Assembly: GCA_914767715.1 (NCBI GenBank)
Contig: OU612068.1
Location: forward strand, 12,524,001-12,588,000
DNA: 64,000 nt
Source of the DNA: Membranipora membranacea
Lineage: Eukaryota; Bryozoa; Gymnolaemata; Cheilostomatida; Membraniporidae
Direction of reading: 5' to 3'
A program made the position numbers and the translations under genes. Each line of letters begins with the position of its first letter. Position 1 is the stretch's first letter. This document shows, piece by piece, positions 1-13,775 of this stretch. The notes under the pieces were generated by a model. It worked only from the letters and a program-made list of their open reading frames with translations, made no database searches and had not been told where the DNA came from.

Positions 1-2160
1 GACTTGAAGTGTCAAAAATTATACCAAGGGAGGGTATCACGGTTTTTTTTCGCCGAGATCAAAAAAAGGATTCGCTTCAAACCTACCTCATAGGGAGGAG
101 CAACTCCTGCTCATCTCGACTCTGCAAACCGTTTGGCTCTGCAGCTTTTCACTCTCCGTCAGCGTCCGTTTTAATTAGGGTCACTTTTGCTAAAAAAAAC
201 TTTGCCAAACGGCAGCATTGAAAAATTAAAACTCTGTTTGATTCTTATCAAACTCCGACCAGTTCAAGCTCTTATTGGCCTCATTCAAACTGTCGAATAT
301 TGGAATCCTCTGATTAACTGGTGGGTCATAACGCTGACTTGAAGTTTCAAAAATTATCCCAAGGGAGGGTATCACGGTTTTTTTTTCGCCGAGATCAATA
401 AATAGATTCGCTTCAAACCTACCTCATAGGGAGGAGCAACTCCTGCTCATCTCGAATCTGCAAACCGTTTGGCTCTGCGGCTTTTCACTCTCCGTCAGCA
501 TCCGTTTTAATTAGGGTCACTTTTGCTAAAAAAAAAACATGCCAAACGGCAGCATTGAAAAATAAAAACTCTGTTGGAGTCTTATCAAACTCCGACCAGT
601 TCAAGCTCTTATTGGCCTCATTCAAACTGCAGAATATTGGAATCCTCTGATTAACTGGTGGGTCATAACGCTGACTTGAAGTTTCAAAAATTATACCAAG
701 GGAGGGTGTCACGGTTTTTTTTCACCGAGATCAAAAAATAGATTCGCTACAAACCTACCTCATAGGGAGGAGCAACTCCTGCTCATCTCGAATCTGCAAA
801 CCGTTTGGCTCTGCGGCTTTTCACTCTCCGTCAGCGTCCATTTTAATTAGGGTCACTTTTGCTAAAAAAAAACATGCCAAACGGCAGCATTGAAAAATAA
901 AAACTCTGTTTGATTCTTATCAAACTCCGACCAGTTCAAGCTCTTATTGGCCTCATTCAAACTGCAGAATATTGGAATCCTCTGATTAACTGGTGGGTCA
1001 TAACGCTGACTTGAAGTTTAAAAAATTATCCCAAGGGAGGGTATCACGGTTTCTTTTCGCCGAGATCAAAAAATAGATTCGCTTCAAACCTACCTCATAG
1101 GGAGGAGCAACTCCTGCTCATCTCGAATCTGCAAACCGTTTGGCTCTGCGGCTTTTCACTCTCCGTCAGCATCCGTTTTAATTAGGGTCACTTTTGCTAA
1201 AAAAAAAACATGCCAAACGGCAGCATTGAAAAATAAAAACTCTGTTGGAGTCTCATCAAACTCCGACCAGTTCAAGCTCTTAGTGGCCTCATTCAAATCG
1301 CAGAATATTGGAATCCCCTGATTAACTGGTGGGTCATAACGCTGACTTGAATTTTCAACAATTATACCAAGGGAGGGTATCACGGTTTTTTTTCGCCGAG
1401 ATCAAAATATAGATTCGCTTCAAACCTACCTCATAGGGAGGAGCAACTCCTGCTCATCTCGAATCTGCAAACCGTTTGGCTCTGCGGCTTTTCACTCTCC
1501 GTCAGTGTCCGTTTTAATTAGGGTCACTTTTGCTAAAAAAAAACATGCCAAACGGCAGCAATGAAAAATTAAAACTCTGTTGGATTCTTATCAAACTCCG
1601 ACCAGTTCAAGCTCTAAATGGCATCATTCAAAATGCAGAATATTGGAATCCTCTGATTAACTGGTGGGTCATAACGCTGACTTGAAGTTTCAAAAATTAT
1701 ACCAAGGGAGGGTGTCACGGTTTTTTTTCACCGAGATCAAAAAATAGATTCGCTACAAACCTACCTCATAGGGAGGAGCAACTCCTGCTCATCTCGAATC
1801 TGCAAACCGTTTGGCTCTGGGGCTTTTCACTCTCCGTCAGCGTCCGTTTTAATTAGGGTCACTTTTGCTAAAAAAAAACATGCCAAACGGCAGCATTGAA
1901 AAATAAAAACTCTGTTTGATTCTTATCAAACTCCGACCAGTTCAAGCTCTTATTGGCCTCATTCAAACTGCAGAATATTGGAATCCTCTGATTAACTGGT
2001 GGGTCATAACGCTGACTTGAAGTTTCAAAAATTATCCCAAGGGAGGGTATCACGGTTTTTTTTTCGCCGAGATCAAAAAATAGATTCGCTTCAAACCTAC
2101 CTCATAGGGATGAGCAACTCCTGCTCATCTCGAATCTGCAAACCGTTTGGCTCTGCGGCT
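1..2160 (+). repeat. Left edge of the array, irregular monomer order
   Basis: There are about six and a half monomers starting at 1, 336, 673, 1,008, 1,344, 1,679 and 2,014. Two marker types alternate: units with GTTGGAGTC and CAGCATCC (336, 1,008, 2,014) and units with GCTACAAACC and GTTTGATTC (673, 1,679). This suggests an older dimer pattern, broken by the unit at 1,344, which has CTAAATGGCATC. The array is already in progress at base 1, so its true left boundary lies outside the window. Confidence 0.8.
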
Positions 2161-4840
2161 TTTCACTCTCCGTCAGCATCCGTTTTAATTAGGGTCACTT
2201 TTGCTAAAAAAAAAACATGCCAAACGGCAGCATTGAAAAATAAAAACTCTGTTGGAGTCTTATCAAACTCCGACCAGTTCAAGCTCTTATTGGCCTCATT
2301 CAAACTGCAGAATATTGGAATCCTCTGATTAACTGGTGGGTCATAACGCTGACTTGAAGTTTCAAATATTACACCAAGGGAGGGTATCACGGTTTTTTTT
2401 CGCCGAGATCAAAAAATAGATTCGCTTCAAACCTACCTCATAGGGAGGAGCAACTCCTGCTCATCTCGAATCTGCAAACCGTTTGGCTCTGCGGCTTTTC
2501 ACTCTCCGTCGGTGTCCGTTTTAATTAGGGTCACTTTTGCTAAAAAAAAAACACGCCAAACGGCAGCAATGAAAAATTAAAACTCTGTTGGATTCTTATC
2601 AAACTCCGACCAGTTCAAGCTCTTATTGGCCTCATTCAAACCGCAGAATATTGGAATCCTCTGATTAACTGGTGGGTCATAACGCTGACTTGAAGTTTCA
2701 AAATTTATACCAAGGGAGGGTATCACGGTTTTTTTTCGCCGAGATCAAAAAAAGGATTCGCTTCAAACCTACCTCATAGGGAGGAGTAACTCCTGATTTT
2801 CTCGAATCTGCAAACCGTTTGGCTCTGCGGCTTTTCACTCTCCGTCAGCCTCCGTTTTAATTAGGGTCACTTTTGCTAAAAAAAAACATGCCAAACGGCA
2901 GCATTGAAAAATTAAAAGTCTGTTTGATTCTTATCAAACTCCGACCAGTTCGAGCTCTTATTGGCCTCATTCAAACTGCAGAATATTGGAATCCTCTGAT
3001 TAACTGGTGGGTCATAACGCTGACTTGAAGTTTCAAAAATTATACCAAGGGAGGGAATCAAGGTTTTTTTTCGCCGAGATCAAAAAATAGATTCGCTTCA
3101 AACCAACCTCATAGGGAGGAGCAAATCCTGCTCATCTCGAATCTGCAAACCGTTTGGCTCCGCGGCTTTTCACCCTCCGTCAGCGTCCGTTTTAATTAGG
3201 CTCACTTTTGCTGAAAAAAAACATGCCAAACGGCAACATTGAAAAATTAAAACTCTGTTGGATTCTTATCAAACTCCGACCAGTTCAAGCTCTTATTGGC
3301 CTCATTCAAACCACAGAATATTGGAATCCTCTGATTAACTGGTGGGTCGTAACGCTGACTTGAAGTTTCAAAAATTATACCAAGGGAGGGTGTCACGGTT
3401 TTTTTTCACCGAGATCAAAAAATAGATTCGCTACAAACCTACCTCATAGGGAGGAGCAACTCCTGCTCATCTCGAATCTGCAAACCGTTTGGCTCTGGGG
3501 CTTTTCACTCTCCGTCAGCATCCGTTTTAATTAGGGTCACTTTTGCTAAAAAAAAAACATGCCAAACGGCAGCATTGAAAAATAAAAACTCTGTTGGAGT
3601 CTTATCAAACTCCGACCAGTTCAAGCTCTTATTGGCCTCATTCAAACTGCAGAATATTGGAATCCTCTGATTAACTGGTGGGTCATAACGCTGACTTGAA
3701 GTTTCAAATATTACACCAAGGGAGGGTATCACGGTTTTTTTTCGCCGAGATCAAAAAATAGATTCGCTTCAAACCTACCTCATAGGGAGGAGCAACTCCT
3801 GCTCATCTCGAATCTGCAAACCGTTTGGCTCTGCGGCTTTTCACTCTCCGTCAGTGTCCGTTTTAATTAGGGTCACTTTTGCTAAAAAAAAAACACGCCA
3901 AACGGCAGCAATGAAAAATTAAAACTCTGTTGGATTCTTCTCAAACTCCGACCAGTTCAAGCTCTTATTGGCCTCATTCAAACCGCAGAATATTGGAATC
4001 CTCTGATTAACTGGTGGGTCACAACGCTGACTTGAAGTTTCAAAAATTATACCAAGGGAGGGTATCACGGTTTTTTTTCGCCGAGATCAAAAAAAGGATT
4101 CGCTTCAAACCTACCTCATAGGGAGGAGTAACTCCTGATTTTCTCGAATCTGCAAACCGTTTGGCTCTGCGGCTTTTCACTCTCCGTCAGCCTCCGTTTT
4201 AATTAGGGTCACTTTTGCTAAAAAAAAACATGCCAAACGGCAGCATTGAAAAATTAAAACTCTGTTTGATTCTTATCAAACTCCGACCAGTTCAAGCTCT
4301 TATTGGCCTCATTCAAACTGCAGAATATTGGAATCCTCTGATTAACTGGTGGGTCATAACGCTGACTTGAAGTTTCAAAAATTATACCAAGGGAGGGAAT
4401 CAAGGTTTTTTTTCGCCGAGATCAAAAAATAGATTCGCTTCAAACCAACCTCATAGGGAGGAGCAAATCCTGCTCATCTCGAATCTGCAAACCGTTTGGC
4501 TCCGCGGCTTTTCACCCTCCGTCAGCGTCCGTTTTAATTAGGCTCACTTTTGCTGAAAAAAAACATGCCAAACGGCAACATTGAAAAATTAAAACTCTGT
4601 TGGATTCTTATCAAACTCCGACCAGTTCAAGCTCTTATTGGCCTCATTCAAACCACAGAATATTGGAATCCTCTGATTAACTGGTGGGTCGTAACGCTGA
4701 CTTGAAGTTTCAAAAATTATACCAAGGGAGGGTGTCACGGTTTTTTTTCACCAAGATCAAAAAATAGATTCGCTACAAACCTACCTCATAGGGAGGAGCA
4801 ACTCCTGCTCATCTCGAATCTGCAAACCGTTTGGCTCTGC
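2160..4840 (+). repeat. 4-mer higher-order repeat, two copies at 1,342 bp
   Basis: The segment from about 2,160 repeats 1,342 bp later. Shared rare markers are TTTCAAATATTACACC (2,360 and 3,702), GAGGAGTAACTCCTG (2,781 and 4,123), GGGAATCAAGG (near 3,053 and 4,394), GGCAACATTG (near 3,233 and 4,575) and ACCACAGAAT (near 3,311 and 4,653). The join lies between 3,494 and 3,520, inside a chimeric monomer. Its first part matches the unit at 1,679 (CTCTGGGG) and its second part the unit at 2,014 (CAGCATCC). Confidence 0.88.
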
Positions 4841-5181
4841 GGCTTTTCACTCTCCGTCAGCGTCCATTTTAATTAGGGTCACTTTTGCTTAAAAAAAACA
4901 TGCCAAACGGCAGCATTAAAAAATAAAAACTCTGTTTGATTCTTATCAAACTCCGACCAGTTCAAGCTCTTATTGGCCTCATTCAAACTGCAGAATATTG
5001 GAATCCTCTGATTAACTGGTGGGTCATAACGCTGACTTGAAGTTTCAAAAATTATCCCAAGGGAGGGTATCACGGTTTCTTTTCGCCGAGATCAAAAAAT
5101 AGATTCGCTTCAAACCTACCTCATAGGGAGGGGCAACTCCTGCTCATCTCGAATCTGCAAACCGTTTGGCTCTGCGGCTTT

Positions 5182-8100
5182 TCACTCTCCGTCAGCATCC
5201 GTTTTAATTAGGGTCACTTTTGCTAAAAAAAAAACATGCCAAACGGCAGCATTGAAAAATAAAAACTCTGTTGGAGTCTTATCAAACTCCGACCAGTTCA
5301 AGCTCTTATTGGCCTCATTCAAACTGCAGAATATTGGAATCCTCTGATTAACTGGTGGGTCATAACGCTGACTTGAAGTTTCAAAAATTACACCAAGGGA
5401 GGGTATCACGGTTTTTTTTCGCCGAGATCAAAAAATAGATTCGCTTCAAACCTACCTCATAGGGAGGAGCAACTCCTGCTCATCTCGAATCTGCAAACCG
5501 TTTGGCTCTGCGGCTTTTCACTCTCCGTCAGTGTCCGTTTTAATTAGGGTCACTTTTGCTAAAAAAAAAACACGCCAAACGGCAGCAATGAAAAATTAAA
5601 ACTCTGTTGGATTCTTATCAAACTCCGACCAGTTCAAGCTCTTATTGGCCTCATTCAAACCGCAGAATATTGGAATCCTCTGATTAACTGGTGGGTCATA
5701 ACGCTGACTTGAAGTTTCAAAAATTATACCAAGGGAGGGTATCACGGTTTTTTTTCGCCGAGATCAAAAAAAGGATTCGCTTCAAACCTACCTCATAGGG
5801 AGGAGCAACTCCTGCTCATCTCGAATCTGCAAACCGTTTGGCTCTGCGGCTCTTCACTCTCCGTCAGCGTCCGTTTTAATTAGGGTCACTTTTGCTAAAA
5901 AAAAACATGCCAAACGGCAGCATTGAAAAATTAAAACTCTGTTTGATTCTTATCAAACTCCGACCAGTTCAAGCTCTTATTGGCCTCATTCAAACTGTAG
6001 AATATTGGAATCCTCTGATTAACTGGTGGGTCATAACGCTGACTTGAAGTTTCAAAAATTATACCAAGGGAGGGAATCAAGGTTTTTTTTCGCCGAGATC
6101 AAAAAATAGATTCGCTTCAAACCAACCTCATAGGGAGGAGCAAATCCTGCTCATCTCGAATCTGCAAACCGTTTGGCTCTGCGGCTTTTCACTCTCCGTC
6201 AGCGTCCGTTTTAATTAGGGTCACTTTTGCTAAAAAAAAACATGCCAAACGGCAGCAATGAAAAATTAAAACTCTGTTGGATTCTTATCAAACTCCGACC
6301 AGTTCAAGCTCTTATTGGCCTCATTCAAACCGCAGAATATTGGAATCCTCTGATTAACTGGTGGGTCATAACGCTGACTTGAAGTTTCAAAAATTATACC
6401 AAGGGAGGGTATCACGGTTTTTTTTCGCCGAGATCAAAAAAAAGATTCGCTTTAAACCAACCTCATAGGGAGGAGCAACTCCTGCTCATCTCGAATCTGC
6501 AAACCGTTTGGCTCTGCGGCTTTTCACTCTCCGTCAGCGTCCGTTTTAATTAGGGTCACTTTTGCTAAAAAAAAACATGCCAAACGGCAGCATTGAAAAA
6601 TTAAAACTCTGTTGGATTCTTATCAAACTCCGACCAGTTCAAGCTCTTATTGGTCTCATTCAAACCGCAGAATATTGGAATCCTCTGATTAACTGGTGGG
6701 TCATAACGCTGACTTGAAGTTTCAAAAATTATACCAAGGGAGGGTATCACAGTTTTTTTTCGCCGAGATCAAAAAATAGATTCGCTTCAAACCTACCTCA
6801 TAGGGAGGAGCAACTCCTGCTCATCTCGAATCTGCAATCCGTTTGGCTCTGCGGCTTTTCACTCTCCGTCAGCGTCTGTTTCAATTAGGGTCACTTTTGC
6901 TGAAAAAAAACATGCCAAACGGCAGCATTGAAAAATTAAAACTCTGTTGGATTCTTATCAAACTCCGACCAGTTCAAGCTCTTATTGGCCTCATTCAAAC
7001 CGCAGAATACTGGAATCCTCTGATTAACTGGTGGGTCATAACGCTGACTTGAAGTTTCAAAAATTATACCAAGGGAGGGTATCACGGTTTTTTTTTGCCG
7101 AGATCAAAAAATAGATTCGCTTCAAACCTACCTCATAGGGAGGAGCAACTCCTGCTCATCTCGAATCTGCAAACCGTTTGGCTCTGCGGCTTTTCACTCT
7201 CCGTCAGCGTCCGTTTTAATTAGGGTCACTTTTGCTAAAAAGAAACATGCCAAACGGAAGCATTGAAAAATAAAAACTATGTTGGATTCTTATCATACTC
7301 CGACCAGTTCAAGCTCTTATTGGCCTCATTCAAACTGCAGAATATTGGAATCCTCTGATTAACTGGTTGGTCACAACCCTGACTTGAAGTTTCAAAAATT
7401 ATACCGAGGGAGGGTATCACGGTTTTTTTTCGCCGAGATCAAAAAATAGATTCGCTTCAAACCTACCTCATAGGGAGGAGCAACTCCTGCTCATCTCGAA
7501 TCTGCAAACCGTTTGGCTCTGCGGCTTTTTACTCTTCGTCAGCGTCCATTTTAATTAGGGTCACTTTTGTTAAAAAAAAACATGCCAAACGGCAGCATTG
7601 AAAAATAAAAACTCTGTTGGATTCTTATCATACTCCGACCAGTTCAAGCTCTTATTCGCCTCATTCAAACTGCAGAATATTGGAATCCTCTGAAAAACTG
7701 GTGGGTCATAACGCTGACTTGAAGTTTCAAAAATTATACCAAGGGAGGGTATCACGGTTTTTTTTCGCCGAGATCAAAATATAGATTCGCTTCAAACTTA
7801 CCTCATAGGGAGGAGCAACTCCTGGTCATCTCGAATCTGCAAACCGTTTGGCTCTGCGGCTTTTCACTCTCCGTCAGTGTCCGTTTTAATTAGGGTCACT
7901 TTTGCTAAAAAAAAACATGCCAAACGGCAGCATTGGATAATTAAAACTCTGTTGGATTCTTATCAAACTCCGACCAGTTCAAGCTCTTAGTGGCCTCATT
8001 CGAACCGCAGAATATTGGAATCCTCTGATTAACTGGTGGGTCATAACGCTGACTTGAAGTTTCAAAAATTATACCAAGGGAGGGTATCACGGTTTTTTTT

Positions 8101-11100
8101 CGTTGAGATCAAAAAATAGATTCGCTTCAAACCTACTTCATAGGGAGGAGCAACTCCTGCTCATCTCGAATCTGCAAACCGTTTGGCTCTGCGGCTTTTC
8201 ACTCTCCGTCAGCATCCGTTTTAATTAGGGTCACTTTTGCTAAAAAAAAAACATGCCAAACGGCAGCATTGAAAAATAAAAACTCTGTTGGAGTCTTATC
8301 AAACTCCGACCAGTTCAAGCTCTTATTGGCCTCATTCAAACTGCAGAATATTGGAATCCTCTGATTAACTGGTGGGTCATAACGCTGACTTGAAGTTTCA
8401 AAAATTACACCAAGGGAGGGTATCACGGTTTTTTTTCGCCGAGATCAAAAAATAGATTCGCTTCAAACCTACCTCATAGGGAGGAGCAACTCCTGCTCAT
8501 CTCGAATCTGCAAACCGTTTGGCTCTGCGGCTTTTCACTCTCCGTCAGTGTCCGTTTTAATTAGGGTCACTTTTGCTAAAAAAAAAACACGCCAAACGGC
8601 AGCAATGAAAAATTAAAACTCTGTTGGATTCTTATCAAACTCCGACCAGTTCAAGCTCTTATTGGCCTCATTCAAACCGCAGAATATTGGAATCCTCTGA
8701 TTAACTGGTGGGTCATAACGCTGACTTGAAGTTTCAAAAATTATACCAAGGGAGGGTATCACGGTTTTTTTTCGCCGAGATCAAAAAAAGGATTCGCTTC
8801 AAACCTACCTCATAGGGAGGAGCAACTCCTGCTCATCTCGAATCTGCAAACCGTTTGGCTCTGCGGCTCTTCACTCTCCGTCAGCGTCCGTTTTAATTAG
8901 GGTCACTTTTGCTAAAAAAAAACATGCCAAACGGCAGCATTGAAAAATTAAAACTCTGTTTGATTCTTATCAAACTCCGACCAGTTCAAGCTCTTATTGG
9001 CCTCATTCAAACTGTAGAATATTGGAATCCTCTGATTAACTGGTGGGTCATAACGCTGACTTGAAGTTTCAAAAATTATACCAAGGGAGGGAATCAAGGT
9101 TTTTTTTCGCCGAGATCAAAAAATAGATTCGCTTCAAACCAACCTCATAGGGAGGAGCAAATCCTGCTCATCTCGAATCTGCAAACCGTTTGGCTCTGCG
9201 GCTTTTCACTCTCCGTCAGCGTCCGTTTTAATTAGGGTCACTTTTGCTAAAAAAAAACATGCCAAACGGCAGCAATGAAAAATTAAAACTCTGTTGGATT
9301 CTTATCAAACTCCGACCAGTTCAAGCTCTTATTGGCCTCATTCAAACCGCAGAATATTGGAATCCTCTGATTAACTGGTGGGTCATAACGCTGACTTGAA
9401 GTTTCAAAAATTATACCAAGGGAGGGTATCACGGTTTTTTTTCGCCGAGATCAAAAAAAAGATTCGCTTTAAACCAACCTCATAGGGAGGAGCAACTCCT
9501 GCTCATCTCGAATCTGCAAACCGTTTGGCTCTGCGGCTTTTCACTCTCCGTCAGCGTCCGTTTTAATTAGGGTCACTTTTGCTAAAAAAAAACATGCCAA
9601 ACGGCAGCATTGAAAAATTAAAACTCTGTTGGATTCTTATCAAACTCCGACCAGTTCAAGCTCTTATTGGTCTCATTCAAACCGCAGAATATTGGAATCC
9701 TCTGATTAACTGGTGGGTCATAACGCTGACTTGAAGTTTCAAAAATTATACCAAGGGAGGGTATCACAGTTTTTTTTCGCCGAGATCAAAAAATAGATTC
9801 GCTTCAAACCTACCTCATAGGGAGGAGCAACTCCTGCTCATCTCGAATCTGCAATCCGTTTGGCTCTGCGGCTTTTCACTCTCCGTCAGCGTCTGTTTCA
9901 ATTAGGGTCACTTTTGCTGAAAAAAAACATGCCAAACGGCAGCATTGAAAAATTAAAACTCTGTTGGATTCTTATCAAACTCCGACCAGTTCAAGCTCTT
10001 ATTGGCCTCATTCAAACCGCAGAATACTGGAATCCTCTGATTAACTGGTGGGTCATAACGCTGACTTGAAGTTTCAAAAATTATACCAAGGGAGGGTATC
10101 ACGGTTTTTTTTTGCCGAGATCAAAAAATAGATTCGCTTCAAACCTACCTCATAGGGAGGAGCAACTCCTGCTCATCTCGAATCTGCAAACCGTTTGGCT
10201 CTGCGGCTTTTCACTCTCCGTCAGCGTCCGTTTTAATTAGGGTCACTTTTGCTAAAAAGAAACATGCCAAACGGAAGCATTGAAAAATAAAAACTATGTT
10301 GGATTCTTATCATACTCCGACCAGTTCAAGCTCTTATTGGCCTCATTCAAACTGCAGAATATTGGAATCCTCTGATTAACTGGTTGGTCACAACCCTGAC
10401 TTGAAGTTTCAAAAATTATACCGAGGGAGGGTATCACGGTTTTTTTTCGCCGAGATCAAAAAATAGATTCGCTTCAAACCTACCTCATAGGGAGGAGCAA
10501 CTCCTGCTCATCTCGAATCTGCAAACCGTTTGGCTCTGCGGCTTTTTACTCTTCGTCAGCGTCCATTTTAATTAGGGTCACTTTTGTTAAAAAAAAACAT
10601 GCCAAACGGCAGCATTGAAAAATAAAAACTCTGTTGGATTCTTATCATACTCCGACCAGTTCAAGCTCTTATTCGCCTCATTCAAACTGCAGAATATTGG
10701 AATCCTCTGAAAAACTGGTGGGTCATAACGCTGACTTGAAGTTTCAAAAATTATACCAAGGGAGGGTATCACGGTTTTTTTTCGCCGAGATCAAAATATA
10801 GATTCGCTTCAAACTTACCTCATAGGGAGGAGCAACTCCTGGTCATCTCGAATCTGCAAACCGTTTGGCTCTGCGGCTTTTCACTCTCCGTCAGTGTCCG
10901 TTTTAATTAGGGTCACTTTTGCTAAAAAAAAACATGCCAAACGGCAGCATTGGATAATTAAAACTCTGTTGGATTCTTATCAAACTCCGACCAGTTCAAG
11001 CTCTTAGTGGCCTCATTCGAACCGCAGAATATTGGAATCCTCTGATTAACTGGTGGGTCATAACGCTGACTTGAAGTTTCAAAAATTATACCAAGGGAGG

Positions 11101-11215
11101 GTATCACGGTTTTTTTTCGTTGAGATCAAAAAATAGATTCGCTTCAAACCTACTTCATAGGGAGGAGCAACTCCTGCTCATCTCGAATCTGCAAACCGTT
11201 TGGCTCTGCGGCTTT
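5182..11215 (+). repeat. 9-mer higher-order repeat, two copies at 3,017 bp
   Basis: Copy 1 covers about 5,182-8,198 and copy 2 about 8,199-11,215. Matched rare variants include GCGGCTCTTCAC (5,847 and 8,864), CGTCTGTTTCAATTAGG (6,873 and 9,890), CAGAATACTGG (7,003 and 10,020), AACTATGTTGG (7,276 and 10,293), GAAAAACTGGTGG (7,692 and 10,709) and CGTTGAGATC (8,101 and 11,118). The monomers at the two ends diverge after CTCCGTCAGC: CAGCATCC at 8,209 against CAGCGTCCGTTTCAATT at 11,227. That places the exchange point within about 8,137-8,208. The copies look almost identical, implying a young duplication. Confidence 0.92.
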
Positions 11216-13775
11216 TCACTCTCCGTCAGCGTCCGTTTCAATTAGGGTCACTTTTGCTAAAAAAAAACATGCCAAACGGCAGCATTGAAAAATAAAAACT
11301 CTGTTGGATTCTTATCAAACTCCGACCAGTTCAAGCTCTTATTGGCCTCATTCAAACCATAGAATATTGGAATCCTCTGATTAACTGGTGGGTCGTAACG
11401 CTGACTTGAAGTTTCAAAAATTATACCAAGGGAGGGTGTCACGGTTTTTTCTCACCGAGATCAAAAAATAGATTCGCTACAAACCTACCTCATAGGGAGG
11501 AGCAACTCCTGCTCATCTCGAATCTGCAAACCGTTTGGCTCTGCGGCTTTTCACTCTCCGTCAGCGTCCATTTTAATTAGGGTCACTTTTGCTAAAAAAA
11601 AACATGCCAAACGGCAGCATTGAAAAATAAAAACTCTGTTTGATTCTTATCAAACTCCGACCAGTTCAAGCTCTTATTGGCCTCATTCAAACTGCAGAAT
11701 ATTGGAATCCTCTGATTAACTGGTGGGTCATAACGCTGACTTGAAGTTTCAAAAATTATCCCAAGGGAGGGTATCACGGTTTCTTTTCGCCGAGATCAAA
11801 AAATAGATTCGCTTCAAACCTACCTCATAGGGAAGAGCAACTCCTGCTCATCTCGAATCTGCAAACCGTTTGGCTCTGCGGCTTTTCACTCTCCGTCAGC
11901 ATCCGTTTTAATTAGGGTCACTTTTGCTAAAAAAAAAACATGCCAAACGGCAGCATTGAAAAATAAAAACTCTGTTGGAGTCTTATCAAACTCCGACCAG
12001 TTCAAGCTCTTATTGGCCTCATTCAAACTGCAGAATATTGGAATCCTCTGATTAACTGGTGGGTCATAACGCTGACTTGAAGTTTCAAAAATTACACCAA
12101 GGGAGGGTATCACGGTTTTTTTTCGCCGAGATCAAAAAATAGATTCGCTTCAAACCTACCTCATAGGGAGGAGCAACTCCTGCTCATCTCGAATCTGCAA
12201 ACCGTTTGGCTCTGCGGCTTTTCACTCTCCGTCAGTGTCCGTTTTAATTAGGGTCACTTTTGCTAAAAAAAAAACACGCCAAACGGCAGCATTGAAAAAT
12301 TAAAACTCTGTTGGATTCTTATCAAACTCCGACCAGTTCAAGCTCTTATTGGCCTCATTCAAATTGCAGAATATTGGAATCCTCTGATTAACTGGTGGGT
12401 CATAACGCTGACTTGAATTTTCAAGAATTATACCAAGGGAGGGTATCACGGTTTTTTTTCGCCGAGATCAAAATATAGATTCGCTTCAAACCTACCTCAT
12501 AGGGAGGAGCAACTCCTGCTCATCTCGAATCTGCAAACCGTTTGGCTCTGCGGCTTTTCACTCTCCGTCAGTGTCCGTTTTAATTAGGGTCACTTTTGCT
12601 AAAAAAAAACATGCCAAACGGCAGCAATGAAAAATTAAAACTCTGTTGGATTCTTATCAAACTCCGACCAGTTCAAGCTCTTATTGGCCTCATTCAAACC
12701 GCAGAATATTGGAATCCTCTGATTAACTGGTGGGTCATAACGCTGACTTGAAGTTTCAAAAATTATACCAAGGAAGGGTATCACGGTTTTTGTTCGCCGA
12801 GATCAAAAAAAGGATTCGCTTCAAACCTACCTCATAGGGAGGAGCAACTCCTGCTCATCTCGAATCTGCAAACCGTTTGGCTCTGCGGCTTTTCACTCTC
12901 CGTCAGCGTCCGTTTTAATTAGGGTCACTTTTGCTAAAAAAAAACATGCCAAACGGCAGCATTGAAAAATTAAAACTCTGTTTGATTCTTATCAAACTCC
13001 GACCAGTTCCAGCTCTTATTGGCCTCATTCAAACTGCAGAATATTGGAATCCTCTGATTAACTGGTGGGTCATAACGCTGACTTGAAGTTTCAAAAATTA
13101 TACCAAGGGAGGGTATCACGGTTTTTTTTCGCCGAGATCAAAAAATAGATTTGCTTCAAACCTACCTCATACGGAGGAGCAACTCCTGGTCATCTCGAAT
13201 CTGCAAACCGTTTGGCTCTGCGGCTTTTCACTCTCCGTCAGTGTCCGTTTTAATTAGGGCCACTTTTGCTAAAAAAAAACATGCCAAACGGCAGCATTGA
13301 AAAATTAAAACTCTGTTGGATTCTTATCAAACTCAGACCAGTTCTAGCTCTTAGTGGCCTCATTCGAACCTCAGAATATTGGAATCCTCTGATTAACTGG
13401 TGGGTCATAACGCTGACTTGAAGTTTCAAAAATTATACCAAGGGAGGGTATCACTGTTTTTTTTCGTTGAGATCAAAAAATAGATTCGCTTCAAACCTAC
13501 TTCATAGGGAGGAGCAACTCCTGCTCATCACGAATCTGCAAACCGTTTGGTTCTGCGGCTTTTCACTGTCCGTCAGCGTCCGTTTTAATTAGGGTCACTT
13601 TTGCTAAAAAAAAACATGCCAAACGGCAGCATTGAAAAATTAAAACTCTGTTGGATTCTTTTCAAACTCCGACCAGTTCTAGCTCTTAGTGGCCTCATTC
13701 GAACCTTTGAATATTGGAATCCTCTGATTAACTGGTGGGTCATAACGCTGACTTGAAGTTTCAAAAATTATACCA
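11216..13775 (+). repeat. Array segment partly matching 4.5-5.6 kb at a 20-monomer offset
   Basis: Between about 11,340 and 12,270 the order of marker units matches 4,640-5,560 at an offset of 6,704 bp: GGTCGTAACG, then GTGTCACGG with GCTACAAACC, then CGTCCATTTT with GTTTGATTC, then GTTGGAGTC, then AACACGCC. The match is weaker than within the 9-mer, so it is older. From 12,270 on the units are individually variable. Those near 13,330-13,850 (TTCTAGCTCTTAGTGG, TCACTGTTTT, GAACCTTTGAATATTGG, GAGGACCAACTCC) reappear near 23,040-23,560 at an offset of 9,711 bp. Confidence 0.78.

Noticed and set aside
485-712. Family of 61-75 codon minus-strand open frames, one per monomer in many units
   Set aside because: They recur at the satellite period, open or close with one A/T base (TTA or TAA) and change their end with A-tract length. 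They have no domain, and many sister monomers carry the stop. This is expected of a 335-bp repeat, not of a gene family.
6843-7052. Plus-strand 69-codon frame repeated exactly at 9,860-10,069
   Set aside because: The exact repetition is the 3,017-bp 9-mer duplication, not gene duplication. The frame spans a complete A tract and has no recognisable protein feature.
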